This document shows, one piece after another, positions 1-8,889 of a stretch of DNA of 33,462 nt (its first letter is position 1; each line of letters starts with the position of its first letter). Source of the DNA: Mesorhizobium sp. B4-1-3. GTDB taxonomy: Bacteria; Pseudomonadota; Alphaproteobacteria; Rhizobiales; Rhizobiaceae. Below the pieces are notes generated by a model. The model worked only from the letters and a program-made list of their open reading frames with translations. It did not search any database and was not told where the DNA came from. Location: assembly GCF_006439355.1 (NCBI RefSeq), contig NZ_VFTG01000041.1, positions 1 through 33,462 of the forward strand, written 5' to 3'. The position numbers were made by a program, and so were the translations under genes.

Positions 1-136
1 ATCCTCAACGCAAAGGCACGCGACGCGAGAACCGAGTTCGCAAATGCAACTTGACACGCCAGATAGTCGCTCTCCCCCGATCGACGGGGTAGAGGAAAGG
101 CGCCAAGCCTTTTGCCGTCGACGCTCGTCCAGCAAC

Positions 137-187
137 GCCCCCTTCCTTTCCCTCCGGAGGGGGGGAAGGTGGCGCTGCGAAGCAGCG
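137..187. repeat. Intergenic palindromic repeat downstream of the aldolase gene
   Basis: Two adjacent inverted repeats lie here. A perfect 12-base palindrome, CCCTCCGGAGGG at 150-161, is extended imperfectly by flanking CCTTCC/GGAAGG, and a second hairpin CGCTGC-GAA-GCAGCG lies at 173-187. The element sits beyond the 3' end of the minus-strand aldolase gene. It could help terminate that transcript but has no T-tract. Its style matches the other palindromic intergenic elements in this window. The rest of positions 1-283 shows no supportable gene. Confidence 0.5.
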
Positions 188-283
188 ACGGATTGGGGGA
201 ACCACCTGACGATCAAGCCTCGGCCCGATCAGTCACAGAAAATGTGTGCATCACGTGGTGTAAACGGGGAGAAGGATGGCCTC

Positions 284-1051
284 TCAGCTCCGGTAGACGG
301 GCTCTTCCTCGTCGAGGATCGCTTTCAGCTCTGCCAGATGGCGCTCGGCCTGGCCGGGGTAGTCGTCCATCTCGCGCGCGGTCTTCTCGGCGATCTCGTC
401 GGAGAGCGTGCGCAGCGGACGGCCGGTCCACAGCGCCTTGATGTAGGTCTCGGCGGCGCGCTCGAAGTAGAACATACGGTTGAAGGTGTCGGCGACGGTG
501 TCGCCGATGACCATCACGCCGTGATTGCCCATGACCATCACCTTGACCTTGGGGTCGGTGAGAAGCTGCGAGCAGCGCTCGCCCTCTTCCTCGAAGGCCA
601 GCCCGCCATAGTTGGCGTCGACGACATGGCGGTTGAAGAACATGGCCGAGTTCTGGTCGACCGGAGGCAGCGTCGAATCCGCGAGCGAGGCAAGCACGGT
701 GGCATGGATCGAATGGACATGCATAGCGCAGCGCGCATGAGGGACATTGCGATGGATGGCGCCGTGCAGGCCCCAGGCGGTCGGGTCGGGCGCGTTGGGA
801 CCGGACAGCGTGTCGGGATCGCTGGCGTCGATCAGGAGCAGGTCGCTTGCCTTGATGCGGGAGAAATGCACCTGGTTCGGGTTCATCAGGAATTTCGTGC
901 CGTCCTCGTTGACGGACAGCGAGAAGTGGTTCGCTACCGCTTCGTGCATATTGAGCCGGGCGGTCCAGCGGAAGGCGGCGGCGAGATCGACCCGCTCCTC
1001 GTAATAGGGCAGGTTGCTCAGCGGTTCCTTGTGCAGGCGGGCAAGGCTCAT
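284..1051 (-). CDS. Class II aldolase/adducin family protein
   Basis: A 255-residue protein of the zinc-dependent class II aldolase/adducin fold, the family of L-fuculose-phosphate aldolase, L-ribulose-5-phosphate 4-epimerase and several poorly characterised aldolases. Visible signatures are the zinc-ligand stretch MHVHSIHAT in the middle of the protein and the later NHGVMVIGDTVADTFNRM segment, where another metal-binding His is expected. The start at 1051 is chosen because GGAGG lies 7 bases upstream; an in-frame ATG at 1108 would add 19 residues unlike the family. It lies 74 bases downstream of ureG in the same direction and may be read through from the urease operon, but nothing links it functionally to urease. 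The substrate cannot be read from sequence. The family call is firm, the reaction unknown. Confidence 0.9.
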   Translation of the reverse strand: MSLARLHKEPLSNLPYYEERVDLAAAFRWTARLNMHEAVANHFSLSVNEDGTKFLMNPNQVHFSRIKASDLLLIDASDPDTLSGPNAPDPTAWGLHGAIHRNVPHARCAMHVHSIHATVLASLADSTLPPVDQNSAMFFNRHVVDANYGGLAFEEEGERCSQLLTDPKVKVMVMGNHGVMVIGDTVADTFNRMFYFERAAETYIKALWTGRPLRTLSDEIAEKTAREMDDYPGQAERHLAELKAILDEEEPVYRS

Positions 1052-1125
1052 CGAAAATCCTCCTGTTTGGGTGAGAATGCCGTGCCTGACGGCTGCCAGC
1101 AACCGCAAACTGGTAGGTCAGCGGC

Positions 1126-1758
1126 TCAGGCGGCAGGCCGTTCCGATTGCAGCCCACCCTGCTCGACGATGAAGTCGATCACTTGCTGCAAGCCCTTGCC
1201 GCGGGACAGGTCGGTGAAGCCGAAGGGCCTTTTGCCGCGCATGCGGCCGGCATCCGACTCCATGACGTCGAGGTTGACGTTCACATAGGGCGCCAGATCG
1301 CTCTTGTTGATGATCAGGAAATCGGAGCGCGTGATGGCCGGGCCGCCCTTCCTCGGAATCTCCTCGCCCTGGCAGACCGAGATGACATAGAGCGTCAGGT
1401 CGGCGAGGTCAGGCGAGAAGGTGGCGGCGAGATTGTCGCCGCCGGATTCGATGAAGATGATGTCGAGATCAGGAAACTTTTTGTTCAGCTCGGCTATCGC
1501 CCGCAGATTGATCGAGGCGTCCTCGCGGATGGCGGTGTGCGGACAGCCACCGGTCTCGACGCCGACGATGCGCTCTTCGGGCAATGCCTGCAGCCGCGCG
1601 AGCATCATCGCATCCTCCTTCGTGTAGATGTCGTTAGTGACGACGGCGATGGAGAAATCGTCGCGCAGCGCCTTGCAGAGCTTTTCGGTGAGCGTGGTCT
1701 TGCCGGAACCGACAGGGCCGCCGATGCCGATGCGAAGAGGACCGTTTTTCGACGTCAT
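1126..1758 (-). CDS. ureG: Urease accessory GTPase UreG
   Basis: UreG, 210 residues, is the GTPase that drives nickel insertion into apo-urease together with UreD and UreF and receives nickel from UreE. The P-loop GPVGSGKT lies near residues 12-19. VETGGCPHTAIRED carries the conserved Cys-Pro-His nickel-binding motif, ESGGDNLAATF follows, and NKSD is the guanine-specificity motif. Length is normal for the family. The ATG at 1758 overlaps the stop of the upstream DUF3995 gene in an ATGA arrangement, so translation is probably coupled. The reading frame is open much further upstream, but that extension lies antisense-free inside the DUF3995 gene in another frame and is not credible. Confidence 0.98.
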   Translation of the reverse strand: MTSKNGPLRIGIGGPVGSGKTTLTEKLCKALRDDFSIAVVTNDIYTKEDAMMLARLQALPEERIVGVETGGCPHTAIREDASINLRAIAELNKKFPDLDIIFIESGGDNLAATFSPDLADLTLYVISVCQGEEIPRKGGPAITRSDFLIINKSDLAPYVNVNLDVMESDAGRMRGKRPFGFTDLSRGKGLQQVIDFIVEQGGLQSERPAA

Positions 1759-2195
1759 GCCGGAAACTCCATGATGGCAAGGATTGCGAAGCCCAGCCCG
1801 ATCAGCAGGCAGAGCGGCGAATAGAAGCTTTGGTCGAGCCGCGCGAAAGGCTGTTCGGGCGCAAGCCCGCGCCACCAAGGCGTGAAGCCGGCGATGCCGC
1901 GGCCAAGGAAGACGAGGCCGATCATCAATGCCGTGGCCGCCAGGCCCTCCCGTGGAAAGGGCGTCGCGAAGATGCCAGCCAGCGCCAGCGGCCAGAGCGT
2001 CGCGAGCGCGAGGCACGCGGCGACAGCAAAACTCGCGAAGGTCGAGGGCATTTCATCGACGCCGCGGAAGCCGACGACGGCGCGCGCGCAAGACGCCTGG
2101 TCCGTGCCCGGCCAGATGCCGCCGATGCCCCAATAGACATGCAGCGTGGTGATCAAGAGCAGGACGAAGGAGAGGATGACGGCAAGAACGATCAT
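1755..2195 (-). CDS. DUF3995 small membrane protein inside the urease operon
   Basis: A 146-residue hydrophobic protein with about four membrane helices: an N-terminal one directly after the start, two in the middle around a short polar stretch, and one at the C-terminus ending in AILAIMEFPA. The HVYWGIGGIWPG segment after the first helix is typical of the DUF3995 family. No biochemical role is established for it. The context is striking: its ATG overlaps the ureF stop by 4 bases and its own stop overlaps the ureG start by 4 bases, so it is locked between two nickel-insertion chaperones. A role in nickel supply or urease maturation is an inference from position only. Confidence 0.85.
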   Translation of the reverse strand: MIVLAVILSFVLLLITTLHVYWGIGGIWPGTDQASCARAVVGFRGVDEMPSTFASFAVAACLALATLWPLALAGIFATPFPREGLAATALMIGLVFLGRGIAGFTPWWRGLAPEQPFARLDQSFYSPLCLLIGLGFAILAIMEFPA

Positions 2196-2863
2196 GAGCG
2201 GAACAGTCGCGAGTATTGGGTTTCGTGGTTCATCGCCATGATGTCGGAGACAAAAGTCGCGCCGCCCAGATCGTCCAGGCTGGAAGCGGCGGCGCGTGAT
2301 GCGGTCGCCAGCGCCAGAGATTCAAAGCCGGCTAACAGCACGACGGCATCGCTTTGACCGATGATGCCTAGCCTGATCGCCGCCTGCACGAGATTGGAGA
2401 AGAAAGCCTGCAGGAAGGCGGATAGAGCCTGCGAAAGCTCGACGCCGCCGCTGCCGGCAACGGCGCCGACCGCAACGCAATAGGGGCAATCGGCCGGCAG
2501 GCGCTGCAACGCCAGAGACGACCAGGCGGTTGCAGCCTGGAGAAAGGCCGTGCCCTGCAGCATGGTTTCGAGATGACGCTCCCGCGAGCCGGCGAGCGCC
2601 TCGGCAAGTGCTGCGACTTCCGCCAGGTCGCCGCCGTCGCGCGCGCGGCGCCAGCTTTCGGCGAAGAGCACGGCGTCGTTCCAGCCGGACCCCAACTCGA
2701 CCAGCGTCTCCAGCCAGCCGGCGAGATCCTCGCGATCCGCGATCAGTCCATCCTGCACGGCGCGCTCGAGGCCGTGGCTGTAAGAGAAGCCGCCGACCGG
2801 AAAGGCGGGCGACAGCCAGGCCATCAAGCGCAAAAGCGCGACGTCGGAAAGCCGCTCACTCAT
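2192..2863 (-). CDS. ureF: Urease accessory protein UreF
   Basis: UreF, 223 residues, bridges UreD-bound apo-urease and UreG and acts as a checkpoint during nickel insertion. The N-terminal SPAFPVGGFSYSHGLE motif and the all-helical body are characteristic. The start at 2863 (MSERLSDV) is preferred. An upstream in-frame ATG at 2968 would add 35 Met/Thr/Ile-rich residues that are only the histidine tail of UreE read in another frame. The gene overlaps the end of ureE by 8 bases and its stop overlaps the next start by 4 bases, so ureE, ureF, the DUF3995 gene and ureG form a tightly coupled block. Confidence 0.97.
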   Translation of the reverse strand: MSERLSDVALLRLMAWLSPAFPVGGFSYSHGLERAVQDGLIADREDLAGWLETLVELGSGWNDAVLFAESWRRARDGGDLAEVAALAEALAGSRERHLETMLQGTAFLQAATAWSSLALQRLPADCPYCVAVGAVAGSGGVELSQALSAFLQAFFSNLVQAAIRLGIIGQSDAVVLLAGFESLALATASRAAASSLDDLGGATFVSDIMAMNHETQYSRLFRS

Positions 2864-3434
2864 GATGATGGTGGTGACCATGGTGATGGTGCGCATGATC
2901 GTGACGATCGTGATCATGGCCGTGGTGGTCATGATCATGATCATGCGAATGGCCGTGGTCGCGGCCATGTCCGGAATAGGCGCCGCGCACCGGGCTGAAC
3001 GGCTGCGAAACCTCGCTCACCGTGGCGCCGAGACCTTCGAGCATCGCCTTGATGACATGATCACGCAGAATGAGGATGCGGTCCGCCTCGATCGCCGCGG
3101 CAAGGTGACGGTTGCCGATGTGCCAGGCGAGTTCGGTGAGATGAACCGCATCGCGGGCGCGGATGTCGTAGACCTCCTCGGGTGCTGCGACGACTTCGAG
3201 CTGGCGGCCGTCTTCCAGCACCAGCCGGTCGCCATTGTTCAGCGCCACCGGCTCGGGCAGGTCGACCAGCACCTTTTCGCCACCGGCCGTCTCGATGGCG
3301 CGGCGACGCAGATGCCGCTCGTCATGCGGCAGCACGGCTTTGTCGTAGGGCTCGGTCAAAGCCGGATCGCCGGCGGCGAGCACCGAAACGGCACGCGGGA
3401 ATTTGGTGAAATCGGTGTTAATGTTGAGCTTCAT
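2856..3434 (-). CDS. ureE: Urease nickel metallochaperone UreE with long His tail
   Basis: UreE, 192 residues, binds nickel and hands it to UreG. The N-terminal peptide-binding domain and the central metal-binding domain (VYDIRARDAVHLTELAWHIGNRH, with the family His cluster) are followed by a C-terminal tail in which I count 21 histidines in the last 37 residues, alternating with Asp and Gly. Such tails are known in some UreE proteins, including the Klebsiella type, and store several nickel ions. The DNA coding for the tail is a CAT/GAT-rich low-complexity stretch at about 2862-2970. The ATG at 3434 overlaps the stop of the upstream GST gene by 4 bases, which is an unusual coupling. Confidence 0.97.
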   Translation of the reverse strand: MKLNINTDFTKFPRAVSVLAAGDPALTEPYDKAVLPHDERHLRRRAIETAGGEKVLVDLPEPVALNNGDRLVLEDGRQLEVVAAPEEVYDIRARDAVHLTELAWHIGNRHLAAAIEADRILILRDHVIKAMLEGLGATVSEVSQPFSPVRGAYSGHGRDHGHSHDHDHDHHGHDHDRHDHAHHHHGHHHHHE

Positions 3435-4051
3435 TTCATGGCTCCGCCATTGGCTTGCGCCCTTGCACGGGCGGGGCGCTGAAGGACACGGTCGAAATAG
3501 GCATTTACCCTTTCGGAATTGATCGGGAAACGGCCGGCGCGCGCCCAGCCGCCGATATCGCCGAGCAGCACGTCGACGGCGGAGAACCGGTCGCCCAGCG
3601 CAAAGGGCTTATTGCCAAGCCGACGATCCAGCGCTTTTATTTCGGATGCGAAATCATAGGCCGCGGCCGGGCCGACATCGACGCGCACGTCCTTGGGCAG
3701 CAGGAAGCGGTGGCGCAGCTTGTTCCAGAGCGGCGCTTCCAATTCGCTCTGGGCGAAGTGCATCCAGGAATCCATCTCGGCGCGACCGGCAAGACCCGGA
3801 TTGGCGCCCATGCCTTTGTCGGCATGCTTGTCGGCCAGATAGACGCAGATCGCCGCCGAATCCGTGATCTTCAACTCGCCGTCGATCAGGATCGGCACCT
3901 TGCCGGAGGGGTTGAGCGCGTAAGCTTCCGGCGAGCGCAGCTTGACCTCGACGAACTCGTAGGGCTGCCCGAGTTCCTCGAGCATCCAGAGCACCCGGCT
4001 GACCCGGGAGCCGCGCGATCCGACCGCCTTGTACATGGTTGAGTCCTGCAT
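3431..4051 (-). CDS. Glutathione S-transferase family protein within the urease operon
   Basis: A 206-residue GST with an N-terminal thioredoxin-like domain (residues about 6-80, containing NPSGKVPIL and the glutathione-contacting DSAAICVYLADKH segment) and an all-helical C-terminal domain ending in a basic tail. GSTs conjugate or reduce with glutathione; the substrate here is unknown. The stop codon overlaps the ureE start (ATGA), so it is co-translated with the nickel chaperone. The start is uncertain: the ATG at 4051 has GGAG only 2 bases away, while the ATG at 4036 has AGGA 7 bases upstream and begins closer to the domain. I see no established link between this GST and urease. Confidence 0.9.
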   Translation of the reverse strand: MQDSTMYKAVGSRGSRVSRVLWMLEELGQPYEFVEVKLRSPEAYALNPSGKVPILIDGELKITDSAAICVYLADKHADKGMGANPGLAGRAEMDSWMHFAQSELEAPLWNKLRHRFLLPKDVRVDVGPAAAYDFASEIKALDRRLGNKPFALGDRFSAVDVLLGDIGGWARAGRFPINSERVNAYFDRVLQRPARARAQANGGAMK

Positions 4052-4094
4052 TTCTCCAAATCCTAGATCAACGCAAGCATCAGCCCAATGGCGC

Positions 4095-4688
4095 TCAAAC
4101 GATGGTGTCGAAGAGCCGCAGGATAAAGGATATCTGATAGATTAGCGCGGCCGCGACGAAGGCGATGTGAAAGCGCTTGTCGCGCACCAGGATCGCGACG
4201 ATGCAGAGCGCTACGAAGACCGGCGTGCGGAACAGATATTCGTTGCCGAAGCGGGCGAAGTGCTCCGGGCCCTTGAGCAGCGTGTCGATGACGTCGAGCA
4301 GATAGGTCGCCGCCAGCAGCCCGAAGAACCAAGCGCGGCGCGAGTAAAAATAGTCCTCGTAGCTGGTGTAGTCGAGCATCGAATCCGGAAACAGCAGCGC
4401 GCAGAGCAGGAACAGCGTGATGGCGTAGAAGATGATGAAAAGGTATTTGCCGAAGGTCCAGTTCGCGATGGCGTAGAGGCCGAACTCCCACCACCAGAAA
4501 TGCACGAGCATCAACAGCACCGAGGCGACCCAGGCGAGATGCACCGCGTAGAGCCGGTACTGGCCGGGATGCTGGACGATTCGGGCGGTTCCCGACAGCA
4601 GGCGGGTGACGCCAAGGCCGATCACCATGCCCATGACGATGCGGATATGCGGGAAGATGTCGTGCGGGGAGGCTATTTCGGTGGCCAT
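4095..4688 (-). CDS. Hypothetical six-helix integral membrane protein
   Basis: A 197-residue protein I do not recognise. Six hydrophobic segments are visible at about residues 14-34, 48-68, 80-100, 117-135, 151-168 and 173-191. An aromatic patch HFWWWEFG ends helix 2 and an acidic/tyrosine-rich loop (DYTSYEDYFYS) lies between helices 3 and 4. There is no signal sequence beyond the first helix and no nickel-permease motif such as HX4DH. It lies between ureC and the GST gene in the urease direction, 88 bases after ureC and 43 bases before the GST, so it is probably part of the same transcript. Its role is unknown; transport or sensing are guesses from topology. Confidence 0.75.
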   Translation of the reverse strand: MATEIASPHDIFPHIRIVMGMVIGLGVTRLLSGTARIVQHPGQYRLYAVHLAWVASVLLMLVHFWWWEFGLYAIANWTFGKYLFIIFYAITLFLLCALLFPDSMLDYTSYEDYFYSRRAWFFGLLAATYLLDVIDTLLKGPEHFARFGNEYLFRTPVFVALCIVAILVRDKRFHIAFVAAALIYQISFILRLFDTIV

Positions 4689-4776
4689 GCGTGATCACAA
4701 TGCTGCGGCTTTGGCGCATATTGCGGTCTGCACGCGCGAGCCGCAACGATATTTGCCCGCTCACGATCAGCCGTTG

Positions 4777-6489
<1,713 letters not shown>

Positions 6490-6656
6490 CAGCAATTGCT
6501 CCCGAAATTCCAATTGATTGCGCGCGGGGTACACAGTCTCGCCACCCAATGGTCACGCAATGACCCGCCCGGCGACACTTTGAGCGCCCATTTGGGCGTT
6601 CCCATCGGGCCGTTGAGGCGGGCGGAATCACTCCCAAGCCGATGGAAGGAATATCC
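6490..6656. promoter_or_regulatory. Divergent intergenic region between ureC and a secreted-protein gene
   Basis: This 167-base gap must hold the promoters for ureC (leftward) and the small secreted-protein gene (rightward). It contains a perfect inverted repeat CGCCCA-TT-TGGGCG at 6585-6598, which could be an operator or a short hairpin. I do not find a convincing -35/-10 pair on either strand. Confidence 0.4.
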
Positions 6657-7034
6657 ATGCGCAACGCGATACTTGTCGCCGCAGCCGCCACCTTGATGAT
6701 GGCGGGCGCTGCCGGCGCCCAGCAGCAGCCGACGCCGCAGCCGAGCCCGGCGCCGACCGCCCCCGCCGCGCCGAAAGCCCAGTCCGCGGCGCCGGCCATC
6801 CAGAGCGTCAACGTCGTCGATATCACCGAATTGCCAAAGGACACGCAGACGCAGGTCAACCAGATCGTGGCGCAGCGCGGCGACGCCGGCCTGCAGACCT
6901 TGCGCAAGTCGATCGACGCCACACCCAAGGTGAAATCCGCGCTCGAAGCCAAGGGCATGAGCTCGGCGCAGGTGATCGCTGCCAGCATGCAGCCCAACGG
7001 CGCGCTGACGCTGATCACCAAGAAAGCGAGTTGA
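6657..7034 (+). CDS. Hypothetical secreted protein, Pro/Ala/Gln-rich
   Basis: A 125-residue protein not assigned to a family. It starts with a clear signal peptide (MRNAILVAAAATLMMAGAAGAQ, cleavage likely after AGA). A low-complexity Gln/Pro/Ala linker follows to about residue 48, then a small globular domain of about 75 residues with no cysteines. The start at 6657 has GGAAGGA 6 bases upstream; an ATG at 6642 in the same frame is less well placed. It is transcribed against the urease genes and lies between ureC and ureB, followed by another secreted-protein gene in the same direction. Probably periplasmic; function unknown. Confidence 0.75.
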   Translation: MRNAILVAAAATLMMAGAAGAQQQPTPQPSPAPTAPAAPKAQSAAPAIQSVNVVDITELPKDTQTQVNQIVAQRGDAGLQTLRKSIDATPKVKSALEAKGMSSAQVIAASMQPNGALTLITKKAS

Positions 7035-7043
7035 TTGCGTGCC

Positions 7044-7106
7044 TTGGCGGGCCGCCTTGCGGTCCGCCAACCATATTTGAACGGAATGCGGGTCGCCTTG
7101 CGGGCC
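7044..7106. repeat. Tandem imperfect repeat and hairpin between two secreted-protein genes
   Basis: A 19-base GC-rich unit, GCGGGCCGCCTTGCGGTCC at 7047-7065, recurs with two mismatches at 7088-7106, a 41-base spacing. The first copy is part of a stem-loop, TTGGCGGGC/GTCCGCCAA at 7044-7070, starting 9 bases after the stop of the upstream gene. It may terminate or stabilise that transcript, but no T-tract follows. Confidence 0.45.
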
Positions 7107-7192
7107 CCACTCCGGCTTTTGAAGGGAACCTGCGGCCAGACAGGACCGTTTCGCTGTTTTCGCCCCGCCACGAGTTCAGTCAGGAGCGAGCG

Positions 7193-7678
7193 ATGGCGAT
7201 TGCCCCGCCTTTTGCAAAATGGAGTCCCGTGGCTGCCGCCACGCTTTTCATGGCCGCAGTCCATGCGGCGCCCGCGGCGCAGCCGCTGGACAACGGCCGG
7301 CCTGCCGCGGCAATCGTCGATTCCGATGTCCGGCAGGAAGAGGCGCTCTCCACGACGGAGGCCGGAAAGGTCATCACGGCCATCGACCGCACCCGCGAGA
7401 ATATCGGCGCGGTGCGCAAGGTCACCAAGCTCGACACGGTCGACATCGTCTTCCTGACCGACGCGGCGCGCAGCGAAGGCGGGCCGCCGCCGGCCATCGA
7501 GAACAAGGTGAAGCAGCATCAGGAGGATGTCGCCGAATTGCGCCAGGAGATCGAGGCGAACGCCTTGCTCTTCAACGCGATCGATTCGCGGCGCGTGCAG
7601 GCCGAGGACGTGCTCGCCGTGGAGTTCGACAATCCGGGGAAGGTCGTCATCTATGCCGCCGCCAAGCCGCCGAAGTGA
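7193..7678 (+). CDS. Hypothetical secreted protein
   Basis: A 161-residue protein with an N-terminal signal peptide (hydrophobic core VAAATLFMAAVHAAPA, cleavage probably after AAPA or the next Ala). The mature part holds a charged helical stretch (IENKVKQHQEDVAELRQEIEA, likely coiled coil, about residues 98-120) and no cysteines. I do not recognise the family. The ATG at 7193 is preferred because AGGAG lies 7 bases upstream; the frame is open earlier but without a signal peptide. The gene ends 20 bases before the convergent ureB stop. Like its upstream neighbour it interrupts the urease operon on the opposite strand and probably acts in the periplasm. Confidence 0.75.
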   Translation: MAIAPPFAKWSPVAAATLFMAAVHAAPAAQPLDNGRPAAAIVDSDVRQEEALSTTEAGKVITAIDRTRENIGAVRKVTKLDTVDIVFLTDAARSEGGPPPAIENKVKQHQEDVAELRQEIEANALLFNAIDSRRVQAEDVLAVEFDNPGKVVIYAAAKPPK

Positions 7679-7698
7679 TGTGAGCGCACCGCCGGACC

Positions 7699-8004
7699 TC
7701 ACAGCTTGCCCATCACCTTCTGCTGGAAACCATAGACCTCGCGCTTGCCGCCAAACGGCACCAGCGTGACGTCACGCTCCTGCCCCGGCTCGAAGCGCAT
7801 GGCGGTGCCGGCGGCGATGTCGAGCCGCATGCCCCGCGCGCGCTCGCGGTCGAATTTCAGGCCTTCATTGGTCTCGTAGAAATGATAATGGCTGCCGACC
7901 TGGACCGGCCGGTCGCCGCTGTTGGCGACCTTGAGCGTGACGGTGGGCAGGCCCTTGTTCAGCTCGATGTCGCCTTTGGCCGTGATGACTTCGCCGGGGA
8001 TCAT
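7699..8004 (-). CDS. ureB: Urease subunit beta UreB
   Basis: The 101-residue beta subunit of urease, which packs against UreA and UreC in the trimer of heterotrimers and takes part in recruiting the UreDFG activation complex. It begins MIPGEVI, the standard start of the family, and contains the conserved SHYHFYETN, FDRERARGMRLDI and FGGKREVYGF segments. The start at 8004 has GAGAG 5 bases upstream. It follows ureJ by 7 bases. Its 3' end meets a convergent gene rather than ureC, unlike the common ureABC order in which ureC follows directly. Confidence 0.98.
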   Translation of the reverse strand: MIPGEVITAKGDIELNKGLPTVTLKVANSGDRPVQVGSHYHFYETNEGLKFDRERARGMRLDIAAGTAMRFEPGQERDVTLVPFGGKREVYGFQQKVMGKL

Positions 8005-8011
8005 CGCGCTC

Positions 8012-8597
8012 TCACAACATGCCAAAGGCAAGGCCGACGCCAATCGCCGCGCAAGCGGCGCCGGCGGCGCGCGCCACGCCGCGGAAGCGCGAGCCCAGGC
8101 GCAGACCGGCCGCGATGCCGACGCCGTGGAGCAGCGTCGTGGCAATCGCAAAGCCCGCCATATAGTCAAAACCGCCGGCATTTTCCGGCACTTCGGTGCC
8201 ATGGGCATGGCCGTGGCGCGAACAGGCCGATGACGGCGATCCCGGCCGGGACCGGCAGGTCGATCGCCAGGGCCACCAGCAGACCGAGCGCCACGACGGA
8301 AGCGAGGATAGCCGGCTCCACGAACGACACCGGCACATGCAGCATGCCGAGCGCGCCGCCGGCCAGCATCGCGCCGACGAAGGCCAGCGGCCAGGCCCAG
8401 ACGGCCTTGCCGCCCTTCATCGCCGCCCACAGGCCCACGGCGATCATGACCGTCATATGGTCGAGCCCGGAAAGCGGATGCGCGAAACCGGCGGCGAAGG
8501 AAGAGGTGGAGCCTGCGCCGACATGGGCTTCGGCCGGCACGGCTGCCAGGAAAAGGATCGCGGCAAGTGCGGTTCGTTTCGTCGAGGCGGGGATCAT
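8012..8597 (-). pseudogene. ureJ: HupE/UreJ-type nickel permease gene, frameshifted
   Basis: HupE/UreJ proteins are small membrane proteins that supply nickel to hydrogenase or urease. The 5' part (start 8597) encodes a signal-like N-terminus, the diagnostic HPLSGLDHMTVMIAVGLWAA segment with the HPLxGxDH metal motif, and helices up to VIGLFA near 8217. The reading frame then shifts, and the conserved HGHAHGTE motif and the last helices ending AFGML continue in another frame to a stop at 8012. The family usually reads GLFALFHGHAHG here, so a 5-base loss that removed most of the Leu-Phe codons at about 8216 explains both the missing residues and the frame. Either a genuine loss of function or an assembly error; neighbouring genes are intact. 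Confidence 0.85.
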
Positions 8598-8622
8598 CTT
8601 TCAGCCCTTTCCAATTGACCTG

Positions 8623-8877
8623 TTAAGCAGCCTTGCGCGGGCCGCAGCCTTCGGCCTTGAGCACGCGCCTGGTCGATGGCGGATATTTCGTAAGCTTCGC
8701 CGCCGGCCGGATCGGCCGCGGCGCGAAATTGCCGCCGCAATTCGGGCAGACGCCGCCCAGCACATTGTCCACGCAGTCGGCGCAGAACGTGCATTCGAAG
8801 GTGCAGATCAGCGCATCCGTCGCCTCCGGTGGCAGATCCTTGTCGCAGCATTCGCAATTGGGCCTGAGCTCCAGCAT
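8623..8877 (-). CDS. DUF1272 Cys-rich putative zinc-ribbon protein in the urease operon
   Basis: An 84-residue protein of the DUF1272 family with ten cysteines, at residues 8, 10, 11, 25, 29, 32, 35, 44, 47 and 78. The CxC..C, CxxxCxxC and CxxC spacings suggest one or two zinc-ribbon-like sites. The basic C-terminal third (KLTKYPPSTRR) resembles a nucleic-acid or protein contact surface. An excellent ribosome site (GGAGGAAG) precedes the ATG. It lies 12 bases after ureA and 25 bases before ureJ, so it is part of the ureDA transcript. The family has no established function; metal handling or a structural zinc adaptor for urease assembly is inference from position. Confidence 0.88.
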   Translation of the reverse strand: MLELRPNCECCDKDLPPEATDALICTFECTFCADCVDNVLGGVCPNCGGNFAPRPIRPAAKLTKYPPSTRRVLKAEGCGPRKAA

Positions 8878-8889
8878 CGGTCTTCCTCC

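Noticed and set aside
44..1288. Long plus-strand open frame of 414 codons
   Set aside because: It lies antisense to the clearly recognisable aldolase and the end of ureG; long antisense frames are expected at this GC content.
2860..2970. Repetitive CAT/GAT tract as a CRISPR or microsatellite
   Set aside because: It lacks spaced equal repeats and is fully explained by the UreE histidine tail.
8166..8597. Treating the 5' part of ureJ as a complete 143-residue protein
   Set aside because: The last 17 or so residues (PRPCPWHRSAGKCRRF) are frameshift readthrough and the conserved HGHAHG part continues in another frame.
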